Source: Branchiostoma lanceolatum (taxonomy: Eukaryota > Chordata > Leptocardii > Amphioxiformes > Branchiostomatidae). From it: a DNA stretch of 64,000 bases. The stretch is from NCBI RefSeq assembly GCF_035083965.1, contig NC_089724.1, positions 32,306,352-32,370,351 of the forward strand, in the 5' to 3' direction. The translations under genes and the position numbers were made by a program. Below the pieces are notes generated by a model. It did not search any database. It was not told where the DNA came from and was given only the letters and a program-made list of their open reading frames with translations. Below are positions 35,701 to 47,294 of this stretch, piece after piece; position 1 is the stretch's first letter; the number at the start of each line of letters is the position of its first letter.

Positions 35701-38700
35701 TCGGCAAAAAAAACACATAATTTTTCCAAACTTGTCCCCTATGCGCCCTGTAATTACTAAACATTATGAGGAATTTGACACCCTACTTTGAGAAAGAACG
35801 CCATAAAGACGTCCTACTTTTTCTCCCATGTTTTCCTAGGTAACTTCACTGAATTTGTTCAAAAGGTGTTGATTCAAACCTTCCAACAGCCGCTTCGTCG
35901 TGTGATCCTTGCGATCCCCGCCATTTCTGATAAAATATTGAAAATTCACGCTTAGCGCTGTTATTGGTGGAATAAAATATCTGATGTTTCTTTACCATTT
36001 TCCGCGGGAAGAAAGCGCATGTAACTCAGCCGGCTTGAAAATTTATGTTTACACAGATTACAGAAAGGCTGATAGCTATAGGAGTATTTCTGAATTTTTA
36101 GGCTAAGCTTTGATGACAATAACTGACGGTGAATTGAGAGGGACAAAACAGAAAAAAACGTCAGCCCGATGCGACCGGCCAAAACTGTAGTGGGGAGTGA
36201 GGCGCATGAAGCCGAGTATTCGGCGGCCACCAACTATTAACTAGCAACCACCACGGCGCTCTTTCTGTCTGGCTGGAGTTGTCGCTGGCGGGCATTACAA
36301 CTGATCTTGATCGGCCTCGTCGCAAACTTTTGCTGATCTTCTGAAGATTTTGCAAAATTTTAAGCTCTGTCTGTATATCTTTATACGCCGATTTTTGTCC
36401 ATAAAAAAATGACGGGTTGGGCAAAATTTTTGTCCGTCATGAGCAGAAAAATTCCGTCAATTGACAGAGGACGGGCGCTGGCTAGAACACTGATGCACGT
36501 ACATCTCAAGGTTAGGTGCAACTGTGCACCTATTCCAAAAACTGAATTTCGAGCCCTGCACTAAAGTATTATGGGTTACCAATTGTTGCACAACACACAT
36601 TGAAACAAGTTCAATCATCATCACTTACGAAAACTACATTTATACACGGGATGTCCCTGTAGCTCATGATCAACTGGTAGCAGCCTCACAGTTGAGCTCT
36701 TGATTTCAATAAGTTGCTAACTGGGAGACCCTGGTTCAATCAGAAGGGATGTTAAATAGGGGTTCTGTGCCTTGAGCATGTTAAAGGGGAAGGGCTAGCA
36801 ACACCTTCCTGTAGAAATATTCCCTGCTACTGAAACAGCAAGGAAACTTGCTGCCCTATTTACAGCTTGGCAGTAGAAGGGTCTGAACGAATGATCAAAC
36901 AAACATTTATACAGACTACTTACATTGTGAGGCCCATTGTGGTTGCTGTAGGTATCAAAGAAGATGGCCAGACCAACAAAATTGTCTTTATTCCCAAACA
37001 CTGGCCCTGGAAAATAAGGAAATCCACAATTCATATATGACAGGCTACCATTTTTAAAGATAAAATACGATGTCTTGAAAAAAAAAGGTATTATGCTATA
37101 CAAGAAACAGCATTAATAGACTATCTGTTTTGAAAAAAAGCTTCAAACTAATGGCTTGAGATAGATAGATATTCCTCGTAACATTGCAAACTCAGCAGGC
37201 GGTAAGTTAGAAAGGCCTGGGAGAATTAATGTTGCGTTTCCTTGGAAAAATTAGAGTTAGCAGATACTGAGATAGGGATGGTTTTTTCATTGCGGCTGAA
37301 GTGATCCAACAAATATAGTTTAACAATGGATTATCAGGATACTAATATTTCTAACATACTACATGTGTATCTTAATTATATACATTGTGTAAGCATATCA
37401 TACTGAACAAAGAATTACAATGTTTCCTACACATTCTTACACCAACTGTCCAAAGCCTTAATCTGCTAACAGACTGTGCAATACAGGAAGTCTGTAAGAA
37501 AATTTGCAAGTGTACTTGGAGTTGGAGTTCTGTTTTTTTAATTTTCTCACAAAGATGTCAGATTTAAAATTCTACGTCCTAACCAGTGGTCAGACCCAAA
37601 GGCTAGGGTCCGCAGGTTTTTGCTTGCGTCAGTCACTAGAAACACAACATTTTTGCGATATTGACATCCAACAACCTTTGACCCATTGCTGACATTGCAC
37701 ATGAACAAAAGTCATGTGTTAGGAGCGATAGGGTCAAAAAGCTAGGGAAGACTGGGAGAACCAGTTGCCAATTCCGGTGAGTACTTTTGTTGAGTTTGAG
37801 AGCAGTTGAATTCTATGTAAGGCCACAGCAAGTAAATTTTATGGATGACATCAGCGCCCGCATTGGTTCTCGCCTGATTTTGAAATAAAAAACAAGACAT
37901 TTTTTTGCCCTTTGGCAATGAGCAATATACCGAAAATGGGGCAATATGTTGCAAATGTCCGCTACTTCCATCGCAAAAACATTCTTGATGCTGTGAAAAG
38001 GCATTTGCACATGTAGGAATAGTGAAACATCTGTACTAAAGTGCATACAATTAATATTATTGTGTATGCAAGCTGTAATAAGATTGCTCCTTGTCACCAA
38101 CTTACAGGAAGACACAGAGCAGCCCTCATGCCAAACTTGTAATTGGAATTAGTCTGTTATTGTTGTGCCATTAGTATCAACAACGTCTAATTATATTCCC
38201 CTTCCAGTGGGAAGGGGGATATACTGTTTTTGCTTGCCTGTTCTTCTTCTTCTTTCTTCTGCCAAAAACCAAGTAGATGTGCGGTAGTGGCTCTACTAAT
38301 GGTATTGCAGAAAGTTATATGTAACTTATGTTACATGGTACGGATGTTATATTTGAGAAGTAGGTACCTATAGGAAAGGTGAATAAACCTGACAATAATT
38401 ATGCTAATGTAGACCTAATTTGCATAATCTATGCATAAACTTGTTTTTCCCTTACCGTAAAAGCTGCGGATGTCATCTTTGAGATGTGGGTACCTTTAGG
38501 AAAGGTGAACACACCTGGACATAAATTATGCTAATGAGGACCTCATCTGCATAGTTTATGCAGAAACTTGTATTTCCCTTACCGTAAAAGCTGCAGATGT
38601 CATATTTGAGATGTAGGTACCTTTAGGAAAGGTGAACACACCTGGCCATGAATTATGCTAATGAGGACCTCATTTGCATAATTTATGCATAAACTTGTAT

Positions 38701-41700
38701 TTTCCTTACCGTAAAAGCTGCAGATGTCATATTTGAGATGTAGGTATATTTAGGAAAGGTGAATGCAACTGGACATAAATTATGCTAATGATGACCTCAT
38801 TTGCATAATTCATGCAAAAACCTGTATTTCCCTCATCGTAAAAGCTGCAGATGTCATATTTGAGATGTAGGTACCTTTAGGAAAGGTTAACACACCTAGC
38901 CATAAATTATGCTAATGAGGACCTCATTTGCATAATTTATGCATAAACTTGTATTTCCTTTACGGTAAAAGCTGCGTATGTCATCTTGAAGACGTAGGTA
39001 CCTTTAGGAAATGTGAAAGCACCTGGACATTAATTATGCTAATAAGGACCTCATTTGCATAAATTATGCAGGGACTTGTATTTCCCTTACCGTAAAGCTT
39101 CAGGCGTCATATTTGAGATGTAGGTACTTTAAGGAAAGGTGAACACACCTGGCCATGAATTATGCTAATGAGGACCTCATTTGCATAATGTTTACATATA
39201 CTCGTATTTTCCTTACCGTAAAAGCTATGGATGTCATATCTGGGATGCAGGTACCATTTGGAAAGGTCAGAAAACCTGGTCATAAATTATGCTAATGGGG
39301 TCTCGTTTGCATAATTTATGCATAAACTTGAATTTTCCTTACCGTAAAAGCTACGGATGTCATGTTTGACTTGTAGATACCTTTAGAAAAGGTGAATACA
39401 CCTGGCCATAAATTATGCTTATGCCAGGCATCACAGTCCGCCATTAGTTGGTCTAGATCTTCAGACCTCACCCCTACATCCCCAGCAAGTTGGTCTATGT
39501 AGGTCCGTCGGGGTCGCCCGACAAAGGAGTGCCCATGAGTTGGTGCCCAGAGCAGGAGTTCGCTCTGACACACCTGACCATAAATTATGCTAATGCAGAC
39601 CTTGTTTGCATAATTTATGCAGAAACTTCATAATACCCTTACAGTCAATGCTAAGGATGTCATATTTGAGTTGTAGGTAATGAGAGGGGAATATCCTGCA
39701 TTTTCCCGAAAATGTTGCCATTCTAGTCCAATTTTTTTTTTCTTGAATGAAGTGAACTACATGTACTAACAAATCCGATAACAGGGTCAGATGAAGTAAC
39801 TGATGCCATGCGGTTGGAGTAGACCATTGTCTAGCTGTCTGTCTGTTGAAGACAGAATAAAAAAACGAGAGATTTCTGAGTCACAGCAATTCAGTCAGAC
39901 AGTCAGGACAGCAATACCAGCGAGAATTTCAGTTGAGACTACTGCGAGTTGAGACAAAGTGAGCAGAGCCAGCATTATGTAGTCACAGTCAGTCTGCCTC
40001 ATGACTCAGGAGACTCCCTTGCCCAGTGTACGGGAAACCTTGTCTCTACGTTCTTGATGTGCTATACAAACCCGGATCTAACTTTACATTGATTTTAATG
40101 TTGACATCAGCGTTAATGTTTTATTGAATACAGGGATAAAAGACTTGCCGGTTATAATACCATGTTTTATCGCTTCAATTCTTCTTAAGTGCTTTATGGT
40201 ATTCAAGTTTGAAAATGTGGATCTCTCTTTTTTTTGCCCGCCTTTTTTTTTCTGCCCACGCGCACTAAATTTGGAGTCTGCAGAGGATATCATCCATAAA
40301 ATTTACTTGCTGTGGCCTAATGAAAACACAACACTTTTTCCCTAGGCCTACGAATATTAAGGTAGGAACTGTCTCACCTAGCTGCATCCTGTCTTTGACG
40401 TACCAGACAGCAAACCCGTCCCCAAATAGACTGCTGCCCAGGCCATGGACCTTGAAGTGGACGTGCATCTCCCAGTCGCGTACAAAACATGGCTGTGGGA
40501 AAATTAAAGTTTAAGTCAAAACTTATGGACGTCAGAGTTTCAAATGAGGGTAAGACAAGTGACAAGTTACTGCAAATATGCGTATCCAATGTATTATTAC
40601 TGTACTACAAAATTGTTCCAACCGCAAATTAGATTCATACAAACGAGAAAACCTCCCTTTCCCTCCGACCATGAAGTAAAACCATTGCGAAAGTTAATGA
40701 ATCTATAGTAGCTGGACACATCATTCAATATTCAATTCCCTCTTATACATGGCAGCTAAAACAGGTATCTCACTGTACTGCGCTAAATTGTGTTAGGAAA
40801 TTGCATCAACGGTGCAAATTTCTGCCAATTCTCCCTTTCGGTCACTCTGACATGCAAGCCTCGGTAAAATATGTGACCTCTATAAACAAAATGGCCAAGT
40901 TTCAGCTCCAATCGTATACTACAGATAACTTAATTTGAAGTCACAGTGTTATCACTGAATTAAAACCAATGTACAGTGATTAAGATTCATCAAAAAGAGA
41001 TTTGCACCTATCTTTTTGCCAATTGCAAATTTTTTTGGAAATCTCAAAAATAATTGGCAATTTCAGTCGACATAATGGCGCCACATTTAGTCCTGTGGGC
41101 TTCAGTCTCAGTCCGAAGCCTTACCACTTGGTTCCAGAGTGACCCCCGTCTGCTCTGGTGGTCTGGGGTTAACCGCACGTACTTGTCTGTAACCATGGTG
41201 CTGCCGCCAAAGTCCCACAGGGGGATGGCCATACTGCCGGTACCTGGAACAGCCACAAGCACTGTTACTATTACTAGATTTGCATCCTCCCACCTCACAA
41301 TGATTAGTCTACATGTACATTGTACAATGGGCTGATATGCAACATCCTCTTGGGCTCCTTTAGCCAAATTGAAAACAAATCGATTTGCCATGGCCAGTTA
41401 GGTCACTAGTCCCAAGAAACTACACAAAACAAGCTTTCCTTTGACGTTGGCTCTGATGGTCTGCAAATGACCACCTCTTCAATGCGACCACCTGGCCATG
41501 GCGACTGCTTTTTCTCGGTCACGAAAATTTTCCCCATAGGCACAAGCATTAGCTGCCTACCCAAGGCGACCACCTGTCCAATCCGACCGCCACGAATTGG
41601 GACCGAACAGAGCCTTATACCTGACCATGGCGCCCGCCTTATTTCCAAGCGTGTGGTGACATCGGATCATTTTGCTGTCGGATTTTGCGGAAACGTTTTA

Positions 41701-44700
41701 AGACCTTGAAAAATAAAATAAAATCAAAATCAAATCAAAAATATATGAAATAGCGTTGATTCCTCTCACGTTCCCACTATAAACATTGTAAATATTAGTA
41801 CAAATGTTTGTGAATACTTTAATATCGATGTTGTTGTGCCCATCGTAATCTTATAGTTTACCGCAAACTTGGTTCGGTTAAAACTCAATTTTCCAAACGA
41901 TTACGTAGTGCATTGCATCGAAAAGTCAGATTTCACAGAAATTACTATCTATTTCTTGTATTTTCAACAAAAATGTGTCTGTGTCTTACTAAATTCTGCC
42001 GAAAAATGACTTTGCGGCGGGCAAAACATCGGGCGAGACATGGTGTTCCTTGGTCCCCGACGCCATCTTGGTTTTCGCGGCCCAGATTTGGCGTACCGCT
42101 GACCTTTCTAAAACACAACACTTTCGTATATGAACATTTAGAATACTTTCGTTATTGATGAAAATTATTATTCTTATTTTCGTTTAATTTCCATGAATCT
42201 CACAAACCTTTATGTCCTTTATTGGACGCTGTGCGTTCTGCTGCTTTCGATGCAGTCGCACAGAGCTTGGCGGTGTGGTGCGGCGCGACGAAATCATAAT
42301 CTCCAATCTATGGGTTGCGAAGACCGTATCCAACTGGCAGAAAGAAGTCGCTTTTGCAACCCAAGGCTATAAAAGCTCCTTCTTCCAGTTGGATACGGTC
42401 TTTGCAATCCGTTGGGTCTGCTTGGAGACTAACAAAATCACACAGTTCCGTTTTCATATTCAGTTGTCAGATCGAAAACGTTTTCAAGTTTTTGCCCCTT
42501 TTATCCAGCGGTCGGCGCCCCAAAAAAGGCTGGGGTTAGCAGGTGTTTTCTAGAGATTTGTCTTAGGCCTTAAAACTTTGATTGTATGTGCGTGTGTGTG
42601 TGTACTACTTAACGTAACGTGTGAATGCGGGAGGGCGCGGCGAGATCATCGAGGCAAACATCGTTTTGTAGTCAAAATTATGACAAAAATTTGTACACGA
42701 TGTAACGGTATACAAATATCACAATGATAACGGAAAATGTAATTTTTGTAGGATCTTTCTGTCAATGAGAGTTGAACCTGGTGGGGGTCATGCTGTCTAA
42801 AATCACATAATTTTCCATCCATCTACGTATACTGTATTTGAAAACCTCGACCTGGAAACATGGAGTGGAATCCTCTTCATGGCGACCACCTGTCCATCGC
42901 GACCGTTTTTGCTCGGTCCCCCGGGTGGTCGCCTTGGGCAGGTTTGACTGTATCTGGTAACAAATTGACTTTCCGTGCCCCGTAGCTGCCGACAAAACAA
43001 TTTTTGCCTTCTGTAGTAAGTTAAAATGTTTTCAAACTGATTGTGACCGTTGACCGTTAGGAAATGGCCGGGTCAGTGAATACAGGGGCGTGACAACTCA
43101 CTGCCGGGTGGCGCGTGCGGTTTATTGGCACAGTGTAATGGCAGTCCACGGGGCGTACGCAGCAGTTCACAAGTCCATGTCAATAGCCCCTAAGCGTTTT
43201 TTAATTTCCCTTTGCTGAGCCCAACTGAAAGCAGACTTGCTGGGAAAGGTGGTCGTCCCTCGACGACATAACTCCCTCGGCGGCATTAGAGAACCTTGGC
43301 CCATGTAAGAAATCGCGTCACCTCCCCTCCCCTCCCCCAAATATATACCCCCCCCCCCGTTCCAGGAAGTCTGCAAAGGAGGCTACTGCTGACCTTGGTT
43401 GGATAGAGGTCATTGACTTGAATTTGTGACAAGGACTTTTAAAATTCAAGGTTTTGAATCTTTGAGCTACATCTGAGGCTACACCCTTGCAGAGGTCTAA
43501 GTTTCAACTTCCATTCCTACACAAGTTGTGATGTGCTATATTTAGGCATTACACACCAGTTTTATATGTAGTAAGAACAGCTGTGCAAGACTTCCGGATT
43601 TACGTCCCAATCCAGAGGACGTCCCTTAAAGTTAACCAAAGGTACCTATCATTTTCACCCCAGTTGAGTGAGGAAATGGGTGTGAAGAGCCTTTCCCAAG
43701 GGAAGGACATTGGGGCCTGCTTGGGATTCAAACCCAGAACCTTTACTTAGATTATAAAATTCCTAACCATAACACTACCTTGCCAGTCCTTTTCCAAAAT
43801 ACATATTCAAAATGATTTATGACATAAAAATAGAGACAATGGATGTTTAGAAAATGCAAAAAATTAACTGACTTTGTAGAGTTCAAAACAATTGTAATCA
43901 AATTCAATATTATCGAGATGACTGCCCGGGTTTGCGCCCGGACCTGGACACGACTGGAAAAGAGTCACATTGTCCTTTCAAAGGGGGTAATTAGGGTGAT
44001 AGGCATTATGGTTAGCTAGGAAACTAATGGCTAATATTTTACCAAACTGCGATTTTGAAGGTAACAAAAAGGTACCAGTATTTCTACCAGCGGCATAGAA
44101 AACATTGAACATCCCCATACATAAACATAACTCGGTAGGTTGCATCTTTGCATATTCAGGGTTCTGCACAAATTGGTCTGGGAAATAACATTTCTTTTCC
44201 TGCAGAAATGACCACAAATAATAATTTTCACACCATGATACCACAATTTCTTATTGCATGCTCTTCTTTTTCCCCTCCAAAATTGCTGGAGGAACCTCGG
44301 CCATTTATGCCTACTAGAACGTACCAAGGTGAACGTACCATGAGCTTTGCTTATATTTGTTTGTGTGTTTGTATTGTATACCCGGTAAACCGCCTCATGG
44401 CGTAACACACCAGGTTTGTACTGAACACCTACAAGCTGCATATCTGGACAGATTTATTTGATCCACTCACACCAAGATGATCATGGACCCCTACTCTTTT
44501 CAATAAATGTGTGGTGGGTTCTTTAACATGCTCCTCAAACACGGGGGACCTAAATTATAAACGTTATCACACAAAGGAAGGGAAAATTTCCTAGCTAGGT
44601 ACTCATTTTCACCTGAAATCCTAAAAAGTGCATTTTCCAAGGGCATAACGTCGGGGCATGTCAGGGATTCAAACTCAGAACTCTTAACAAAAGTTAAACG

Positions 44701-45193
44701 CATTTCATTCAACTTAACAGGTAGAGAGACTTGGTTTAATTTGAGGTGTGCACCTAAGATATAAACGTTATCACACAAAGGATGGAAAAATTTCGTAAGT
44801 AATTTGTCCATAATTTCGACTTTTTTGTGTTTCATGAAATACATTGGGTCTTATCCACACTCTTTTTTTGTTGAATTATTATCATTATATATTTTTGTAA
44901 CATCTTACATATTGTCCTGACCACATACCTACCACACACTCAGCCTCAGGTGTACGCAAATTAGGAAGTACCAGTCACGTTTTGTTCGGGAACGTTCCAT
45001 AATTTGTTGTTTCTTACTGCACTACCATTAAATCCGTCCGTAAAGACGTAACGTTACCTGTGTATGGCTTCATGAGGGAGTGTTCCCTCTTCATGTAGTC
45101 GCCGGGGCTCATGGTCTGCGCCTGGACGGCTAGGACGGCAAAGAACGCCGACAACAAACACGAACACCTCGTGAGCAACGCCATCACCGCCAT
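32611..45193 (-). CDS. LMAN2: VIP36/LMAN2 L-type lectin, eight exons
   Basis: Type I membrane cargo lectin of the early secretory pathway that binds high-mannose glycoproteins. Exons: 45193-45058, 41243-41125, 40492-40378, 37006-36924, 34711-34544, 33830-33716, 33057-32950, 32774-32611. All junctions are GT-AG and phases match, giving 335 residues (vertebrate VIP36 is about 20 longer). Order: signal peptide (1-26); lectin domain with IPLWDFGGSTMVTDKYVRL, WEMHVHFKVHG, DGFAVWYVKDR, KDNFVGLAIFFDTY, MVNNGSLTYDHD, NEWKECFDVTGIRLP and YYFGASAATGDLADNHDI; juxtamembrane region; membrane helix; cytosolic QKRQERNMKRFY. The KRFY terminus is typical of VIP36/VIPL rather than the KKFF of ERGIC-53. Introns hold a 1.5-kb satellite element, a hAT-like element and several SINEs. 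LMAN2 is preferred over LMAN2L by overall match, but a single pre-duplication gene is equally possible. Confidence 0.93.
32950..33057 (-). CDS. LMAN2: LMAN2 exon 7
   Basis: Residues 246-281; acceptor TTTCCCAG, donor GTCAGA. Encodes DNHDIISLKMYEL, the end of the lectin fold, then a proline-rich linker. Confidence 0.88.
33716..33830 (-). CDS. LMAN2: LMAN2 exon 6
   Basis: Residues 208-245; acceptor TTTTGCCAG, donor GTAGGG, phase 1. Encodes DKNEWKECFDVTGIRLPQG and YYFGASAATGDLA. Its cysteine pairs with that of exon 5 in family structures. Confidence 0.9.
33839..34200 (+). mobile_element. tRNA-derived SINE (family 2) in LMAN2 intron 5
   Basis: GTGGTCTTGTGGTTAGGG and GGTTCTGGGTTTGAATCCCT give A- and B-box-like parts. 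The body ends in AACAAACAAATAAATAAAT. Inverted relatives are at 43630-43790, 44450-44720 and 63165-63260. Confidence 0.65.
34282..34511 (+). mobile_element. tRNA-derived SINE (family 1) in LMAN2 intron 5
   Basis: Head TATAGCTCAACTGATAGCA resembles an A box. The tail AACAGCAAGGAAACTTGCTG and GTCTGAACGAAGG is shared with 20308-20441 and 36646-36905. Confidence 0.65.
34544..34711 (-). CDS. LMAN2: LMAN2 exon 5
   Basis: Residues 152-207; acceptor ATAACAG, donor GTAAGT. Encodes MVNNGSLTYDHDIDG, with the ligand-binding histidine region, and LAGCHAQFRNKDHDT. Confidence 0.9.
34845..35045. mobile_element. diverged MITE of the TACTGTAAAAGGG type in LMAN2 intron 4
   Basis: TATAAAAGGGGACATGTTCA with TTTCGCGGTAGTGAGAAAAT at the left and AACCACTGCAAACATTTTCT at the right, with a (TA)n run in the centre. 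Confidence 0.5.
35276..36492. mobile_element. hAT-like non-autonomous transposon in LMAN2 intron 4
   Basis: Terminal repeats CAGTGTTCTCGCCAGC and CAGTGTTCTAGCCAGC (complement of the right end) are flanked by 8-bp ATGCACCT and ATGCACGT, one mismatch. The 8-bp duplication and CAG end fit hAT. The inside is AT-rich without a recognisable transposase. Confidence 0.82.
36646..36905 (+). mobile_element. tRNA-derived SINE (family 1) in LMAN2 intron 4
   Basis: CTGTAGCTCATGATCAACTG, then GGTAGCAGCC and GACCCTGGTTCAATC give A- and B-box-like elements. The tail AACAGCAAGGAAACTTGCTG and GTCTGAACGAATG stops 18 bp from the exon 4 donor. Confidence 0.7.
36924..37006 (-). CDS. LMAN2: LMAN2 exon 4
   Basis: Residues 124-151; donor GTAAGT. 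Encodes GPVFGNKDNFVGLAIFFDTY; the DTYxN stretch is the calcium-binding loop in this family. Confidence 0.88.
38192..39726 (+). mobile_element. family C element, copy 1 (Helitron/HINE-like with 127-bp satellite core)
   Basis: Starts with hairpin TATATTCCCCTTCC/GGGAAGGGGGATATA. About ten units of 127 bp follow, each with ACCGTAAAAGCTGCGGATGT and an ATTATGCTAAT...ATTTGCATAAT palindrome. Near the end are GGGGAATAT (inverse of the first 5' arm), a CATTTTC-CC-GAAAATG hairpin and the terminus CTAG before T. The last units are broken by a minus-strand LINE tail piece (39420-39575). It lies in LMAN2 intron 3. Confidence 0.75.
39420..39575 (-). pseudogene. captured LINE C-terminal tail inside family C copy 1
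   Basis: Minus strand reads SELLLWAPTHGHSFVGRPRR, then TYIDQL, homologous to the plus-strand tail at 50530-50765. An identical capture sits at 53650-53810 in copy 2. Confidence 0.75.
40378..40492 (-). CDS. LMAN2: LMAN2 exon 3
   Basis: Residues 86-123; acceptor TTTTCCCACAG, donor GTGAGA. Encodes PCFVRDWEMHVHFKVHG and GDGFAVWYVKDR; the aspartate before GFAVWY corresponds to a sugar-contacting position in L-type lectins. Confidence 0.88.
41125..41243 (-). CDS. LMAN2: LMAN2 exon 2
   Basis: Residues 46-85; acceptor GTTCCAG, donor GTAAGG. Carries the first strands of the lectin sandwich, IPLWDFGGSTMVTDKYVRLT. Confidence 0.88.
41450..41640. repeat. GGCGACCACC-type repeat in LMAN2 intron 1
   Basis: CAATGCGACCACCTGGCCAT and AAGGCGACCACCTGTCCAAT resemble 42870-42955, where CATGGCGACCACCTGTCCAT and GGGTGGTCGCCTTGGGCAGG form an inverted pair. 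Probably a DNA-transposon end family. Confidence 0.5.
42305..42420. mobile_element. palindromic MITE related to 31550-31655, in LMAN2 intron 1
   Basis: Arm 42312-42347 (GAAGACCGTATCCAACTGGC core) is inverted at 42375-42411. The flank TCTGCTTGGAGA also matches the earlier copy. A third trace, ATCTGCTTGGAGATTATTGA, is at 47636. Confidence 0.75.
43630..43790 (-). mobile_element. SINE family 2 fragment in LMAN2 intron 1
   Basis: On the minus strand it reads GGTTCTGGGTTTGAATCCC-like B box with TTCCTCACTCAACTGGGGTG body, matching 33839-34200. Confidence 0.6.
45058..45193 (-). CDS. LMAN2: LMAN2 exon 1 (signal peptide)
   Basis: Residues 1-45, ending in phase 1 (ACA G|GTAACG). The hydrophobic core LLSAFFAVLAV is followed by QAQ and the mature start with YMKREHSLMKPYT. 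The start was chosen because AAGATGG is a good initiation context and the exon otherwise begins without signal. Confidence 0.88.
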
Positions 45194-45268
45194 CTTGAAA
45201 ACTGTAAAGTCTCGCGTAGTATTGCGAGCTTACACGAGAGTCACCTGCAAAAGAAATAACGTCAACGT

Positions 45269-45467
45269 TACCGTAAAAGGGAAAATGTTCGGGCGGGGAT
45301 TTAATTAATTTCGCGGTAGGGACAAAATGGTGTGTTGACAGTGGCTTTAAGTTCGCGGTTGAAATAAGGGGGCAGGCGGACAAAAAAATCGCGGTGGCTT
45401 TAAAAAGGTCACCACGAAAACAGCGAACGCAAAACCACGTACCGCGAATATTTCCCCTTTTACAGTA
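45269..45467. mobile_element. MITE just upstream of LMAN2
   Basis: Ends TACCGTAAAAGGGAAAATGT and, complemented, TACTGTAAAAGGGGAAATAT, with internal TTTAAGTTCGCGGT blocks. Diverged relatives lie at 30130-30245, 34845-35045, 51190-51370 and 63530-63630. Confidence 0.75.
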
Positions 45468-45489
45468 TTGAGTCGTAACCCCAATCAAG

Positions 45490-45526
45490 GAGGTTAAAAT
45501 AGGAAGGAGCTTCCTATTTTAACCTC
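45490..45526. repeat. perfect 16-bp hairpin
   Basis: GAGGTTAAAATAGGAA, loop GGAGC, TTCCTATTTTAACCTC. Similar CAAGGAGGTTATA hairpins occur at 888-932 and 10196-10240. Confidence 0.8.
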
Positions 45527-45590
45527 AAACTTGGGACACCTAGCGGCTATTAAAGGCAAAGTAGATATGTAATGTAATTATTATCTCCAT

Positions 45591-47294
45591 TATCTCCATG
45601 AAAAATGGAGATATAGTTTTGGGTGTGTCTGTTTGTCTGTTTGTTTGTTTGTTTGTCTGTGTTTCCGCACCACTCCAGTCAGCATAACTCAAGAGCCTCT
45701 TGATGGATTACAATGATATTTGGTATGTGGGCGGGTGTGGTGAAGCCGAAATTCAAGGTCGATTTTGGACCCCCTGGTACGTGACCTTGGTACTGCAGCA
45801 GAACTTTTTTGTATCTTTTGACCTGGACGTGCTGAGGTCTTGATATTTGGGTGGTAGATAGCTTGTGATGTAATAAAGAAGTGGTGTAGGTTTGGGCCCC
45901 CTAGCAGCTTCCTCTGGAATTGCAGGGGCGTTTTTGTGAAAATCTTCTAAGGAGAATGACTGAACAAAGGAACAACGGATTTCCATGGTATTTAGTATGC
46001 AGGTAGCTTAGATAGAGATATACACAATGAAGTGCAAATTATGCTCATTGGGACTTAATTTGCATAGCTAATGAGGAAAATCTATATTTGCAGTGTTTTC
46101 CATTATTAGACTCAAATACATGTAACGTATGTAGTTTATGGAAAGTGGATCATCAACAGATACCGATTATGCAAATAGATTCCTTAATTTGCATAATTAA
46201 TACAAAACACCATAACTCATCTAATTAAAAAAATTATAGGACTGTCAATATGATACTTAGTATGTAGGTAGCTAAGACAGAGATATACATAAGGTCTCGG
46301 ACCGGAGTTATTTTGCGATTTCGTATGTAGGCCGACACCCTCAGGTCGACGGGCTACAATTCCACCGAGAAAAGTAGGACGGAAAATGTAATCACATGGT
46401 CGAAAAGCGGTTTTTTGCTGTTTTCCGATGTATTTATCGGTATTGTCCGTTGTCCCTTTATTTTGGGTAGAAACCATAGTAAAATGTAAATTTGGCATCC
46501 GAAAATTATCATTTTTTTACACTTTTTTGATCGAACCTGCTCGGAAAAAACGAGTTTTCCTGGGGTCACGGCATATATGCTGAGAAAGCTTAGTAAATGG
46601 TGTCTCTGAAAAATGAAAAAAATAAAAAAGTCATGTGATAACTTTTTCGCAATCTCCGATGACGCAAATTCGGTGAAAATGCATTAAAAACGATGCTATT
46701 TGGGTCATCGGGCGAGAAAACCGCATCACCGTTCCCGCGGACTAATACAAAAAAGGCTTCGATAGCGAACCAACTGCACCGCGCCCAAAAATACTACAAC
46801 TCACGGGCTTTCCAGAAGATTCAAAATATTCATACACAGCTAAAACCATCACCAAGCAATCTCGGGCAGAAATCAGGGTGACGACCACGCACTTCCGGCA
46901 GATTACCGGGTCATGACCCAACCCCCGGTCACAATTGAACTCCGACCCGGAACCATAATGAAGTGCAAATTATGCTAATTGTGACTTAATTTGCATAGCT
47001 AATGAGGAAAATCTACATTTGCAGTTTTCCATTATCAGACTCAAATACATGTAACATATGTAGTTTATGGAAAGTGGAGCATCAACAGATACCAATTATG
47101 CAAATAAATTCCTAATTTGCATAATTAATGCAAAAACACCATAATTCATCTAATTGGAAAATTATAGGACTGTCAATATTGCAACATGTGTAAGTTAGAT
47201 AAAGGTGTTTTTGACCAAGCATATATTATGCAATTGTGAAAGTCATTTGCATGAATAGAATTGTTCATGGAGATATGAGGTCGTGGAACTCTTG
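45591..47294 (+). mobile_element. family B element with internal duplication and nested MITE
   Basis: 5' hairpin TATCTCCATGAAAAATGGAG-ATA, interior CCCCCTAGCAGC block, two tandem copies of a roughly 280-bp ATGCAAAT unit, and end CATGGAGATATGAGGTCGTG then GAACTCTTG before TT. A 662-bp MITE (46293-46954) sits between the two tandem units. Confidence 0.75.
46293..46954. mobile_element. MITE nested in a family B element
   Basis: Ends GGTCTCGGACCGGAGTT and, complemented, GGTTCCGGGTCGGAGTT, flanked by ATAA at 46289-46292 and 46955-46958. The first 75 bases of the window (AGAAAAGTAGGACGGAAAAT) match its interior, so a second copy lies at the window edge. The superfamily is not assigned. Confidence 0.8.
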
